A DNA stretch of 64,000 bases from Asaia siamensis (GTDB lineage: Bacteria > Pseudomonadota > Alphaproteobacteria > Acetobacterales > Acetobacteraceae). The notes beneath the pieces are model-generated. The model saw nothing but the letters and a program-made list of their open reading frames with translations, made no database searches and was not told the origin of the DNA. Positions 1 to 12,085 of this stretch are shown piece after piece; within the stretch, counting starts at the first letter, position 1, and the number at the start of each line of letters is the position of its first letter. The position numbers and the translations under genes were made by a program. The stretch lies in contig NZ_BMCH01000002.1 in NCBI RefSeq assembly GCF_014635085.1, positions 450,715 to 514,714 on the forward strand, given 5' to 3'.

Positions 1-1344
1 TGCACCATGACGCTGCTGCCTGCGCTGCTCTGCCTGTTCAGTGCGCGTCTGAGCCGTGGTGAGCCTGGCTTCACGAAACTGGCAGGGGCCGATCACTGGC
101 TGCGTCATTATCGCAAGCCGGTGCTCGCCTTCTATGCCCTGCTGGCCATCGCCGGTCTGGCTCTCATTCCGCGTCTCAGCTTCGATGCCGATCCGCTGCA
201 TACCAAGAACCCCGATACCGAGGGTATGCGGGCGCTTCACCTGCTTGAGCAGGACCCCCGTGCATCGCCCTATGACGGCGAGGTCATTGTGCCCAATCTC
301 AGGATTGCGGCTGAGCGGGTGAAGCAGTTCGAGGCGCTGCCGAGTGTCTCGTCGGTCATGTGGCTTGGCATGTTCGTGCCCGAAAACCAGCCCGAAAAAC
401 TGGCCATGATTCAGGATACGGCGTCGATCCTTCTGCCGACGCTTGTGGGGCAGGAGGTTGCGCCTGCTCCCGATGCCAATGCATTGCGCGCCAGCGCTGC
501 GGCGGCGGCCAGCAAGCTTGGGGCTGTTCTCGACAAGACGGCGCCAGCTTCGCCCCTGCGTGACATCCAGAAATCGCTTGCCCTTCTCGCCAAGGCGTCG
601 GATGCGCAGATTCTGGCGGCCAATACGGCGCTGACACGCTTCCTGCCTGAGCAGCTTTCGCAACTTGTGGATGTGCTTCAGCCGACCCCCGTGACACTTG
701 AGGGCATTCCTCAGGATATCGCGCGCGATTATGTGCTGCCTGACGGGCGTGCGCTGCTCAAGATCCTGCCAAAGGGGCGCATGTCTGACAGCAAGGTGCT
801 GTATCACTTCCTGAACGACATGCTTTCGGTCGACAAGAATACGGCAGGCACGGCGCTTGAGGTGGTCGAGAGCGCCCATACCATGGTGCATGCCTTTTCG
901 ACGGCGGCCCTGTCGGCTCTGGCCATGATTGCGATCATTCTTTTCGTCGCCCTGCGCCGTCTGCTGGATATGGTGCTCGTTCTGGCGCCCCTGATGCTGT
1001 CGGCCCTGCTGACGGTCATCCTGATCGTGACGGTGCCCGAGACGCTGAACTTCGCCAATATCATCGCCCTGCCGCTGCTTCTGGGCGTTGGCGTGTCGTT
1101 CAATATCTACTTCGTCATGAACTGGCGTGCCGGCATCAAAAGCCCGCTGACCTCGCCCACGGCGCGCGCTGTTCTTTTCTCGGCGCTAACCACCGGGACG
1201 GCTTTCGGCTCTCTGGCGGCGTCGCAGCATCCGGGTACGGCAAGCATGGGGCGTCTGCTTCTGATGTCGCTGGCCTGTACGCTTCTGGCGACCCTGACCT
1301 TCATCCCGGCCCTGCTTCCCAAACGCAAGATCGACGCTGAATAA
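1..1344 (+). CDS. hpnN: HpnN-like hopanoid-associated RND transporter, C-terminal half (5' end outside window)
   Basis: The reading frame is open from base 1, so the gene starts upstream; about 447 codons are visible. The product is the second half of an MMPL/RND-type integral membrane transporter. A membrane segment (residues around 35-55) is followed by a large periplasmic loop carrying a GMFVPE-type stretch, then a block of hydrophobic segments at the C-terminus (around residues 295-440) typical of the RND permease core. Family knowledge: HpnN moves hopanoids to the outer membrane in alphaproteobacteria and is about 860-880 residues, so roughly half is missing here. The assignment rests on overall resemblance of the loop sequence; a generic MMPL exporter is the alternative. 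Confidence 0.8.
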   Translation, partial: CTMTLLPALLCLFSARLSRGEPGFTKLAGADHWLRHYRKPVLAFYALLAIAGLALIPRLSFDADPLHTKNPDTEGMRALHLLEQDPRASPYDGEVIVPNLRIAAERVKQFEALPSVSSVMWLGMFVPENQPEKLAMIQDTASILLPTLVGQEVAPAPDANALRASAAAAASKLGAVLDKTAPASPLRDIQKSLALLAKASDAQILAANTALTRFLPEQLSQLVDVLQPTPVTLEGIPQDIARDYVLPDGRALLKILPKGRMSDSKVLYHFLNDMLSVDKNTAGTALEVVESAHTMVHAFSTAALSALAMIAIILFVALRRLLDMVLVLAPLMLSALLTVILIVTVPETLNFANIIALPLLLGVGVSFNIYFVMNWRAGIKSPLTSPTARAVLFSALTTGTAFGSLAASQHPGTASMGRLLLMSLACTLLATLTFIPALLPKRKIDAE

Positions 1345-1452
1345 GAGTGAGTTGCCTATAAGGCAGAGCAGCTCCGCCTCAAAAGCAGGTGGCAGGCGGG
1401 GCTGACCGGTGCTAGGGACATGAGACTAACGTTTTCGTGAGCCCTGCCTATC

Positions 1453-2910
1453 GTGTCGAAATCCCTTTTTCGCTGGAGCCTCACGGCTGCCTGTCTGGCC
1501 GGGTTGACGGCGCCGCTGCCCGCCTGGGCCGGTGAGGACAGCGACGAAGAAACCGGGTCGGAACCCAGCTATCAGATCAATGATCCGTTTCCTGACCGGC
1601 AATTGCAGCCGACCAGTGTGCCGGCATTCGGCCAGCCGAAGGCTGTTTTCTACAATCCATACGGGCTGACAGACTGGCTGCGTCGTCATGGCATTGGCGT
1701 GTTGCTCGACAACATCAACGAATATGCGGCGGCGGTCACGGCGCCCACGAAAAACGTCGGCGATTACCGGCAGGGTTCGAGCAATGCCGGGCAATATGCC
1801 CTTTCCCTGAACGTGGACTGGGAGCGCATTGCCCATATCAAGGGCTTTGCCACCCATATGGTCGTGACCGGACGCTATGGGACGCCTGCCAACCGCATGT
1901 TCGGTGACTGGCTCAACCATTCATCCGAAATCTATGGCGGCGGCGGCAATGTGGTCGTGCATCTCGTCATGGCCTATGGCGAAGAGACGCTTTACGGCGG
2001 CAAGCTCTCGATTGCGGCCGGGCGTATGGCCGAACTCTCCGATTTTGCGGCCAGCCCGCTTTTCTGCACATTTCAGATCAATGCGATCTGCGGGCGACCG
2101 CGCGCCGCTGCCGATACAGGCTATGCGTCGACCTTCCCCGCCGGAAACTGGGGGCTGCGTGTGCGTGGTCGTCCCCTGCCGCAATCCTATATCCAGCTCG
2201 GCCTTTATCTGACTGAGGAGGGGATGTTCTCCTACGGGATGAACAGAAGCGGTTTCAAATTCAACAGTGCCTATATCAATGGCGTCAGGCTGCCGCTCGA
2301 ACTGGGCTGGGAGCCCAAAATACGCAGTCATCTGTCCGGCCATTACAAGATTGGCGTTGCCCTCACGACCGCCGCACTCTCGGATATTCATGAAGATGAA
2401 TATGGCGAGCCTTACGTGCTGACCGGGGTAAGCCAGCGTCAACACCATGCCAGCCTGAATAGCTGGGTCATGATGGACCAGAAATTTGCGACCTACCGGC
2501 GTGATCGTTTCGGCAACGATTCCGATGCCGGCCTGACGGCGCTCTGGGGCTTTCTGTACAACGACAAGCATGTCGCTCTGCGCAACTGGCAGGCCTATGG
2601 TGGCCTTATCAGCCGCGGTACCTTCGCCTCGCGACCGGAAGATACGATTGCGGTGGTGTTCAGCTACACCGCTATTTCACCGGGCGTGCAGCGCACCGAG
2701 GAATTGCTGCGTGCGCAGGGCAGGACGCTACCCTATCGTGCGACAGGCATCCAGCGCCATGCCATTGTGATGGAAGCCAATTATGGCTGGCACGCTTTTC
2801 GTGGCGTGCTGATGCAGCCGATGGTCCAGGCCTTCATCCGTCCCAACGGGCAGGGCAATCTGCGGGATGCGGTGCTTCTGGGCTTCAAGACCCATATCGA
2901 GTTTCTCTGA
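1453..2910 (+). CDS. oprB: Carbohydrate-selective porin, OprB family
   Basis: A 485-residue outer-membrane protein with an N-terminal signal peptide ending near AWA (about residue 26). It carries the OprB hallmarks: a DWLRRHGIG stretch, alternating aromatic beta strands (GLYLTEEG, YGWHAFRGVLMQP) and a C-terminal strand ending in a hydrophobic residue. OprB porins let sugars cross the outer membrane, which suits a periplasmic sugar oxidiser. The chosen start is GTG; no convincing Shine-Dalgarno sequence is visible before it. It follows the HpnN-like gene by 108 bp in the same direction and may have its own promoter. Confidence 0.88.
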   Translation: MSKSLFRWSLTAACLAGLTAPLPAWAGEDSDEETGSEPSYQINDPFPDRQLQPTSVPAFGQPKAVFYNPYGLTDWLRRHGIGVLLDNINEYAAAVTAPTKNVGDYRQGSSNAGQYALSLNVDWERIAHIKGFATHMVVTGRYGTPANRMFGDWLNHSSEIYGGGGNVVVHLVMAYGEETLYGGKLSIAAGRMAELSDFAASPLFCTFQINAICGRPRAAADTGYASTFPAGNWGLRVRGRPLPQSYIQLGLYLTEEGMFSYGMNRSGFKFNSAYINGVRLPLELGWEPKIRSHLSGHYKIGVALTTAALSDIHEDEYGEPYVLTGVSQRQHHASLNSWVMMDQKFATYRRDRFGNDSDAGLTALWGFLYNDKHVALRNWQAYGGLISRGTFASRPEDTIAVVFSYTAISPGVQRTEELLRAQGRTLPYRATGIQRHAIVMEANYGWHAFRGVLMQPMVQAFIRPNGQGNLRDAVLLGFKTHIEFL

Positions 2911-3022
2911 CGGCGCCTGCCAGGAATTCCGCTTCAGACAGCGGGAATAGCCCATTTTTTCGCTGCATCGAACGCAGTGATCGTGCCAAGCTTTGTGTCT
3001 TACTGTTTCAGGAGACTCTCGC

Positions 3023-3772
3023 ATGGACGCGCACATTGACGGATCGCTTTTTCCGGTGCTTCGCATCGCGCTTCAGCCGGGTGAGCGCCTTGTGGCCGAG
3101 ACGGGCGAACTCTCCTGGAAGAGCCCGCATGTGACCCTGAATACGAGCACGGCTGGGGCTGGCAATAGCGGGTTTTTCGGCTCGGTTTCGCGCATGATTG
3201 CAGGCGGTGGTCTTTTCATGACCGAATACCGTGCCGAAGGGGCACCCGGCATGGTGGCCTTTGCCGCCAAAATCCCGGGTCATATCACAGAACATACGCT
3301 GGATGGGTCGCGCGCCTATCTCGTGCATCGCCATGGCTTCATCGCAGGTACTGAAGGGGTGCGCCTCGACCTCGCCTTTCAGCGCAAGCTTGGTGCGGGC
3401 CTGTTTGGCGGTGAGGGCTTCGTGCTGCAACGGATTTCGGGCTACGGCCAGTTCTGGGCCGAGCTTGGCGGTGAGATCATCGCGCATGATCTGGCGTCCG
3501 GTGAGCAGATAGATGTGCATCCCGGTCATGTCGGCATGTTTGAAGAGAGCGTCCAGTTCGACATCACCATGCTGCCCGGCATACGCAACAAGCTGTTCGG
3601 CGGCGACGGGTTGTTTCTTGCCAGACTGACCGGTCCAGGGCGCATATGGCTGCAGACCCTGACCCTGTCCAATCTGGCAGGGGCCATCGGCCCCTATCTT
3701 GGCGCCACGGAGGCGAAAGGAGCGGCAGAAGGCACGCTGCTCGGCTCGCTCGTTCGCAAGGCCTTCGACTGA
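3023..3772 (+). CDS. AIM24 / TIGR00266 family protein
   Basis: About 249 residues, rich in glycine and beta strands, with the repeating pattern of the AIM24 (mitochondrial biogenesis) family: LQPGERLVAETGELSW near the start, then GGGLFMTEY, GFVLQRISGYGQFW and GDGLFLARLTGPGRIWLQTL. The ATG at 3023 is preferred over an in-frame upstream codon at 2993 because AGGAGA precedes it at normal spacing. Bacterial function is not established; the family is a double-stranded beta-helix trimer and is often annotated only as TIGR00266. It is convergent with the metallopeptidase-like gene that follows 27 bp later. Confidence 0.85.
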   Translation: MDAHIDGSLFPVLRIALQPGERLVAETGELSWKSPHVTLNTSTAGAGNSGFFGSVSRMIAGGGLFMTEYRAEGAPGMVAFAAKIPGHITEHTLDGSRAYLVHRHGFIAGTEGVRLDLAFQRKLGAGLFGGEGFVLQRISGYGQFWAELGGEIIAHDLASGEQIDVHPGHVGMFEESVQFDITMLPGIRNKLFGGDGLFLARLTGPGRIWLQTLTLSNLAGAIGPYLGATEAKGAAEGTLLGSLVRKAFD

Positions 3773-3799
3773 TCCGGGATCAGCGCGAGCTGGCCGGAG

Positions 3800-4555
3800 T
3801 CAAGGTAGTCGCACCTTGGCCAGTCGTGCCAGCAGCTTTTTCTCTGCCGGAGGATGCGCATAAAGCATCCGGAGAGGAACAGCGTCGTGCTCGAGCATCC
3901 ACGCCACTTCCAGATGATAGCGTCGGTAAAGGCCGCTCCGGGCCACATCCATCAGGGGGTCATGAGCCTGATAACGCGCCAGATTGTCTCTCAGGTCGAA
4001 GTCACCGCCCTTACCCACAAGATCGGCATAGCCCTCATTGAGCCATGCTGGATGGATTAGGGCGAAGAAACGACCGAACGCGCGGCCTTGCATGACATGC
4101 GTTGCCTCATGGGTAATATAATAGGCGAGCGGACGTTCCTTCGCATCCAGCATAGGCCCCGCAACAGGGGGAATGATCCTGTTGCGGGCGATATCGGCTT
4201 CACGAAGATAGATATTGGATGTGAGAGGCGCGATGACGATGCCGCCGACACGGGGATGGAATATCCCGTAGAGTTGCAGGCGCCAGCGCGTGTTGCAGAT
4301 GAAGACGTGAAAACGCTGCTCTGGCGTATAAAGGATGGATGTCTGCAGCCGTCGCGTCGCATCATCCAGGACCGCAGAGATAGGATCGTCGATGGGTCGA
4401 TCCGACCAGATATCGAATTGCCGATAGTGCAGACGATAGGCGAAGGCGGGCTGGGGATAAGCCAGTATAGCGATATACAAGCCTAACGCGCCCGTCAGTG
4501 AGAGGCCGACCCGGCAGACGGCCCCTCGGCTCTTTTTCAGGCTGGGTCGTTTCAC
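3800..4555 (-). CDS. Exported gluzincin-type metallopeptidase-like protein
   Basis: 251 residues with an N-terminal signal/anchor sequence (about residues 12-39, ending AFA). It has a zinc motif HEATH (149-153) and, 20 residues later, NEGYAD (173-178), the HExxH...E layout of gluzincins with E174 as likely third ligand. The central region (RFHVFICNTRWR) does not match a family I can name. It probably acts in the periplasm. Start is GTG with GGAG 11 bases upstream. It lies just downstream of cysE on the same strand with about 45 bp between, so it may be the last gene of the ubiquinone hydroxylase-cysE run. Substrate unknown. Confidence 0.7.
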   Translation of the reverse strand: MKRPSLKKSRGAVCRVGLSLTGALGLYIAILAYPQPAFAYRLHYRQFDIWSDRPIDDPISAVLDDATRRLQTSILYTPEQRFHVFICNTRWRLQLYGIFHPRVGGIVIAPLTSNIYLREADIARNRIIPPVAGPMLDAKERPLAYYITHEATHVMQGRAFGRFFALIHPAWLNEGYADLVGKGGDFDLRDNLARYQAHDPLMDVARSGLYRRYHLEVAWMLEHDAVPLRMLYAHPPAEKKLLARLAKVRLP

Positions 4556-4600
4556 CGGTGTCGTGTCTCCAACTCTGGTGCGCTCGTTCTGTCTGTCCGG

Positions 4601-5397
4601 TCAGATCACGTAATCGACCGGGGGCAGGCGCTGGTCCATGGCAAGGGCGGGCATGTTGGTGTGACGTGTGCCGATGCGGCGGGCCGGGTTGCCGACGACC
4701 GTGGTGTAGGGGTGGACGCTTTCCAGAACGACCGAACCGGCACCGATCTTGGCGCCCTCGCCAAGCTCGATATTGCCGAGAACGATCGCGCCAGCGCCGA
4801 CCAGAACACCGCGACGCACCTTGGGGTGACGATTGCCCGTCTCCTTGCCGGTGCCGCCCAGCGTCACACCCTGAAGAAGTGAAACATCGTCTTCGATGAT
4901 GCAGGTCTCACCAATGATGATCCCTGCGCCGTGATCGAAAACGAGGCGCCGACCGAGCTGTGCGGCGGGATGGATGTCGAGGCCGAAACGCTCGCTCACG
5001 AGGCTCTGGATATGGCGGGCCAGATGCTGGCGGTCATGCTGCCAGAGCCAGTGGGCGATGCGATAGGCCTGAATGGCGTGATAGCCTTTGAAGAACAGGA
5101 AAGGCGTTACGTAATCGGGGCAGGCGGCATCGCGCTCGAAAATGGCGATCATGTCTTCGGCGGCGGCTTCGGCAATTTCGGGTCGTTCGATCAGAGCCGA
5201 GGTGACGAGGGCCGACAGCACGGGCGCCGACAGGGCGCGGTCTGCCAGTTTTGTGCCGAGCAGGGCAGCCAATGCGCCCTGAAAATTGCGATGATCGCTG
5301 ATGCCGGTCGCGAAAACGCCCTGAATAAGTACGTCGCAGCAGACATCGCTCTGCTTGAGCATTTCCTGCCAGATGGCGTTGAGATCGGGTGGTGTGC

Positions 5398-5401
<4 letters not shown>
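4601..5401 (-). CDS. cysE: Serine O-acetyltransferase
   Basis: 266 residues. The N-terminal helical domain is followed from about residue 140 by the hexapeptide-repeat left-handed beta-helix (GAGIIIGE, IIEDDVSLLQGVTLGGTG, GVLVGAGAIVLGNIELGEGAKIGAGSVV). The family's catalytic Asp/His set is visible as D142, H157 (DHG) and H192 (NRHP). The enzyme makes O-acetylserine from serine and acetyl-CoA, the first committed step to cysteine. Its ATG overlaps the stop of the upstream hydroxylase gene (ATGA), so the two are translationally coupled. The C-terminus ends in VDYVI, consistent with the Ile tail that docks into cysteine synthase. Confidence 0.95.
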
Positions 5402-8467
<3,066 letters not shown>

Positions 8468-8495
8468 TCCGCATTGTCCTTCAAGGGAAATACCG

Positions 8496-8999
8496 ATGGC
8501 ACTGAAACGCTCACATGGCCATGCTCTTCTGGCCAGTCTCATGCTCGGAGGGGCGGCGCTTGCCAGCCCTTCGGCTCTGGCGCTCACCGCCAAGGAATGC
8601 CATGCGAAGTTTCAGGCCGCTGAAAAGGCAGGCACGATGAACGGCCAGAAATACAAGGATTTCAAGGCCGCCCAGTGTGGGGATGTCTCGACCCAGACAG
8701 CGCAGCAGAATATGCCCGCTGCCGAGAAAGAGGCCGCCGCTGACAAGCCGGTCACCACCGACGCACCGGCTTCGCCCGGGGCAGGTATTGCGTCAAAGCC
8801 CAGCACGGCTTCGTCTGGCAATGTAGTGTTTCCCACTGCCGTATCGCCACAATATGCCAAGCTTTCAGCAGGCAAGGCCCGTATGAAGACCTGCCTCGAC
8901 CAGTATCATGCCAACCAGCAGAGCGGTGGTAACGGCTCTCTGAAATGGATTCAGAAGGGCGGCGGGTATTACTCGCAGTGCAATGCCAAGCTGAAATAA
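8496..8999 (+). CDS. Small exported protein with two cysteine-paired modules (PsiF-like)
   Basis: 167 residues with a signal peptide (about residues 1-29, ending ALA). The mature part has an N-terminal module KECHAKFQAA...FKAAQCG and a C-terminal module MKTCLDQYHAN...YYSQCNAKLK, each with two cysteines about 25 residues apart, joined by a long low-complexity linker rich in Ala, Pro, Ser and Thr. The first module resembles the PsiF repeat (KECxxx...C). It begins 28 bp after amtB and is preceded by AAGGGAAA, so it may be co-transcribed with glnK-amtB. Function unknown. Confidence 0.72.
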   Translation: MALKRSHGHALLASLMLGGAALASPSALALTAKECHAKFQAAEKAGTMNGQKYKDFKAAQCGDVSTQTAQQNMPAAEKEAAADKPVTTDAPASPGAGIASKPSTASSGNVVFPTAVSPQYAKLSAGKARMKTCLDQYHANQQSGGNGSLKWIQKGGGYYSQCNAKLK

Positions 9000-9021
9000 A
9001 CGGCCGCTTTCTGCCAGTTTC

Positions 9022-9059
9022 GAACGCCGCTCCTTCCTGTCAGGGGGCGGCGTTTTTTT
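9022..9059 (+). terminator. Rho-independent terminator after the amtB-linked exported protein gene
   Basis: ACGCCGCTCC on the left pairs with GGGGCGGCGT on the right around a short loop and is followed directly by seven T residues. It closes the glnK-amtB-exported protein unit and separates it from the convergent SorC regulator gene. Confidence 0.85.
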
Positions 9060-9089
9060 GTGCCTGCTGCTCAGGAAGCGATCATCTCG

Positions 9090-10067
9090 TCAGAGATCGT
9101 CCCCCAGGGCCAGCAGGGCGCGGGCGGCGCCGATATCGGTCACGAGCGTATGGCAGCCCAATCTTCTGATCGCAGCAAAAATGGCAGGGGCTCGGCTCAC
9201 ACCGCCCGAGGCGATCACCAGATGGCGCGTTTCAGCCAGAACAGAGAGCGCGACAGACATGATGCGGCTATTAAGAGGGTGGTCGATTTCACGCCCCTGA
9301 CCATCGAGCGCATGACACATCACATCGCATAGCGCGCCACGCTCGATGAGACGTTCGTATTCCTCTGCGGAAATGAGTCCGCGCGACAATGACGTGGCCT
9401 CTGCGCCGATCTCGCCAACACTCACGATCGCCATGTCGAGCGAGGCGGCCATCTGATCGAGCCGATCAAGCCCGCATTTCTCGCGCAGGACACGCGCTGT
9501 CTCCGCCGAATCGACCAGAAGCGGTGCCGGATAGAGAAAGCACTCCGCCCCCATCCGGCTGGCGAGTTGCCAGGCATAATCAGTGCTGTTTTCGTGCCCG
9601 GCTTCGATCATGCCGCCAAGAAGGGAAATGACCCTTGTATCGGCCAGGCGTGAGGGGCGAAAACTGCCCAGTGAGGCAGTAAGGGTGCGGCCCCAACCGA
9701 CTCCAAGACTTATGCCCTCATGCACCGTTTCCGAGAGAAAGCGCCCCAGCGCGGCCCCGACGGAACGTGTTGCCTCGTCCTGATCACGCGCTTGCGGCAC
9801 GATGATCGCCTCTGCCAGGCCAAAGCGCGCCTCCAGATCGGCGGCAAGGCTGAGACTTTCTTCTGAATCGGTGGCGATCCAGATCTGCACCTCACCCCGA
9901 CGCAGGACTTCCTCCAGCAGGCGGATAACCGTGGTGCGAGCCAGACCCAGCGCTTCGGCGATGTCTTTCTGGGTCATCCTGCGATCGTAATACATCCAGG
10001 CCACACGAAGCCGCGTAGCCTTGTCAGACGTCACGCCCTTGCCCTGCATTCGCTTCACTCGCGTCAT
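9090..10067 (-). CDS. SorC/DeoR-family sugar-responsive transcriptional regulator
   Basis: About 325 residues. An N-terminal helix-turn-helix (YYDRRMTQKDIAEALGLARTTVIRLLEE) is followed by the SorC sugar-phosphate-binding domain with ISLGVGWGRT, VISLLGG and HLVIASGGVSRAPAIFAAIR. SorC regulators bind a phosphorylated sugar effector and control an adjacent catabolic operon. I place the start at ATG 10067, with GGAAAAG upstream; the frame is open to a GTG at 10130. It is divergent from an aldolase and kinase pair, with a perfect dyad in between, so these genes are its likely targets. Confidence 0.85.
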   Translation of the reverse strand: MTRVKRMQGKGVTSDKATRLRVAWMYYDRRMTQKDIAEALGLARTTVIRLLEEVLRRGEVQIWIATDSEESLSLAADLEARFGLAEAIIVPQARDQDEATRSVGAALGRFLSETVHEGISLGVGWGRTLTASLGSFRPSRLADTRVISLLGGMIEAGHENSTDYAWQLASRMGAECFLYPAPLLVDSAETARVLREKCGLDRLDQMAASLDMAIVSVGEIGAEATSLSRGLISAEEYERLIERGALCDVMCHALDGQGREIDHPLNSRIMSVALSVLAETRHLVIASGGVSRAPAIFAAIRRLGCHTLVTDIGAARALLALGDDL

Positions 10068-10139
10068 GGTCGTCTTTTCCGCAGCCTCAGCGCCCCGCTT
10101 TTTCCGGGTGACGCATATGTGTTCGCTCACTCTAACATG

Positions 10140-10157
10140 TGTCCTGACAATAGGACA
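10140..10157. promoter_or_regulatory. Candidate SorC-type operator (perfect dyad TGTCCT-N6-AGGACA)
   Basis: A perfect 6-bp inverted repeat with a 6-bp spacer sits in the divergent intergenic region, 48 bp before the aldolase ATG and 73 bp upstream of the regulator ATG. Placement and symmetry fit an autoregulatory operator; the link to this regulator is inference. Confidence 0.5.
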
Positions 10158-10204
10158 AAAGTACGTATTCTCCCCTCTATTATTGCTGAATTCAGGAGAG
10201 TCGA

Positions 10205-10894
10205 ATGGTCCAGAGAGCCGAGCCGGGCGCCCGTCCGGGTGTAAGATTATTTCTCGATACAGCTGACCGTGAGGCCCTGGCCCGTTGGCTGCCGACCGGT
10301 CTGTTTCATGGTGTCACCACCAACCCGACCATTCTCGATCGCGCCGGACTACGCAGCAGCTTCGATGACATTGCGCCGCTGATGCAGGAGATCCTGACCT
10401 ATCCGGTGCAGGAAGTTCAGGCCCAGTGCTGGGGTACAGAAACCGATGCCCTGATCGAGACCGGCCTCGCTCTTGCCGCGCTCGACCCCCGTCTTGTGGT
10501 CAAGGTGCCGATTACCGAGAACGGCATCCGTGCCGTTGCGGCGCTTCATGCGCGCGGTGTGCGAACGACCCTGACGGCGGTCTATGTGGCCCATCAGGCC
10601 CTGACGGCTGCCGCTTCCGGGGCGGATTATGTGGCTCCCTATTTCGGGCGTATCAACGATAGCGGTCGCGATGCCCTGGCCGTGATCAGCGAGATGCAGG
10701 CCATTCTCGGTTCGACAGGCACGACGACACGCCTGCTTGTGGCCAGCCTGCGCCATGCCGAAGACATGGCCCGTCTTGCCTCCCTCGGCTGTGACACTTT
10801 CACGTTCAGCCCAGTTGTTGCCGAGCAACTCTTCTCTGATCCCCAGACGATTGAAGCTTCTGCGGTTTTCGAGGCGACGGCAGCAGGGGCCTGA
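10205..10894 (+). CDS. Transaldolase/fructose-6-phosphate aldolase-like (TalC/FSA subfamily)
   Basis: 229 residues, the short TalC/FSA form rather than full-length transaldolase. Active-site positions are present: D18 (FLDTAD), TNP at 39-41, Q74, Schiff-base K100 (VVKVPIT), and Y146 with R149 (VAPYFGR). Having Gln and Tyr at these positions is the pattern of fructose-6-phosphate aldolase, so cleavage or formation of F6P from dihydroxyacetone and glyceraldehyde 3-phosphate is more likely than transaldolase activity. AGGAG precedes the ATG. It is followed 59 bp later by a PfkB kinase and faces the SorC regulator, forming a ketose-phosphate module. Confidence 0.82.
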   Translation: MVQRAEPGARPGVRLFLDTADREALARWLPTGLFHGVTTNPTILDRAGLRSSFDDIAPLMQEILTYPVQEVQAQCWGTETDALIETGLALAALDPRLVVKVPITENGIRAVAALHARGVRTTLTAVYVAHQALTAAASGADYVAPYFGRINDSGRDALAVISEMQAILGSTGTTTRLLVASLRHAEDMARLASLGCDTFTFSPVVAEQLFSDPQTIEASAVFEATAAGA

Positions 10895-10953
10895 GTCCGG
10901 CACCTTTTCACGATTGCCGCGCATAACCCGCTTTTGCGGACGGAAAGACAGCA

Positions 10954-11898
10954 ATGACCCACTCTGTTCTCTGCCTCGGCGAGGCGGTAATTGATTTCAT
11001 TCCCGTGCAGGCAGAGGGAGGGGCGGCGTATCGCCCTTGTCTGGGTGGGTCGTCCTATAATGTGGCGCGGGCCCTGGGCAGGCTCGGGGTGCCGACAGAG
11101 TATGGCTGTGCCGTCTCCACGGATCTTTTCGGCGACCAGTTTGTGGCTGGTCTGACAGAGAGCCGGGTCGGGCAGCGCTTTCTGCAGCGGCTGGAGGCGC
11201 CTTCGACCCTCGGTTTCGTCAGCCTCGATCAGGCAGAGCCGGTTTATGCTTTTTACGATGAGAGCGCGGCTGACCGCATCTGTGAGGCCATGCCCTCCGG
11301 TCTGGCACTGGCCGGGGTCGGAGCACTTCATTTCGGCTCGATCGCGCTCATACGCGAGCCTACGGCGTCAGCCTATGAGACGCTTTTTCTGCGTGAGGCT
11401 GGTGGCACAAGGCTGGTGAGTTTTGACCCCAATATCCGCGCCTCGCTGGTGCGCGATGAGGCAGGCTACCGGGCGCGTATCGACAGGCTGCTTCGGGCCG
11501 CTGATATCATCAAGATCAGCGGCGCTGATCTCGACTGGCTTTTCCCGGAAATATCGCATGAGGCCGCGGCAGCAGACTGGCTCCGGCATCGGGCCCGGGT
11601 GGTGGTGATCACCCATGGCAAGGATGGCGTCAGCGGATGGAGCCGTGTTTCGCACGCCCATGCCAAGGCCATCCCGACGGAGGTTGTCGATACGGTAGGG
11701 GCCGGAGACAGTTTCATGGCCGGGTTTCTTGCGGGCCTGCATGAGGAAAACCTGCTCACCCCCGAGACACTGGGCCACCCGTCAGCCGCTGCCCTGCATC
11801 AGGCGCTCGCCTATGGTCAGAAAGTCGCCAGCGCCACCTGTGCCCGACGCGGGGCAGATTCCCCATGGAGAGAGCAGATCGCACCCGGGGGGGAATAA
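10954..11898 (+). CDS. PfkB-family carbohydrate kinase (fructokinase-like)
   Basis: 314 residues with both PfkB signatures: the N-terminal GGSSYNVARALGRLG (about 31-45) and the C-terminal DTVGAGDSFMAGFL (about 246-259), where D252 is the catalytic base. The start GEAVIDFIP is typical of bacterial fructokinases, so ATP-dependent phosphorylation of fructose is the best guess; other ketoses or nucleosides cannot be excluded. It follows the aldolase-like gene in the same direction. Together they could take fructose to F6P and onward to triose, under SorC control. Confidence 0.85.
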   Translation: MTHSVLCLGEAVIDFIPVQAEGGAAYRPCLGGSSYNVARALGRLGVPTEYGCAVSTDLFGDQFVAGLTESRVGQRFLQRLEAPSTLGFVSLDQAEPVYAFYDESAADRICEAMPSGLALAGVGALHFGSIALIREPTASAYETLFLREAGGTRLVSFDPNIRASLVRDEAGYRARIDRLLRAADIIKISGADLDWLFPEISHEAAAADWLRHRARVVVITHGKDGVSGWSRVSHAHAKAIPTEVVDTVGAGDSFMAGFLAGLHEENLLTPETLGHPSAAALHQALAYGQKVASATCARRGADSPWREQIAPGGE

Positions 11899-12085
11899 AG
11901 CGCTCCGGATTTAGGTCCACGTCGTCGCTTCTGCAGGGCATCCTGTAAGGGAGGGATGCTGGGGCGGCGTATCTGTATCCCTCTTTTCAAGCCGGTTTCT
12001 TCGCCTCGCTCCAGCGGTTAAAGCCGGAATCGGGGTGCGGCGCCGGGGGCGGATCAAGTCTACACCCCGGCACAGATCGGGCTGA

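Noticed and set aside
8496..8999. The exported protein after amtB as a phosphate-starvation PsiF orthologue.
   Set aside because: Only the first cysteine module resembles PsiF; the linker and second module differ and there is no phosphate gene nearby, so only a loose resemblance is claimed.
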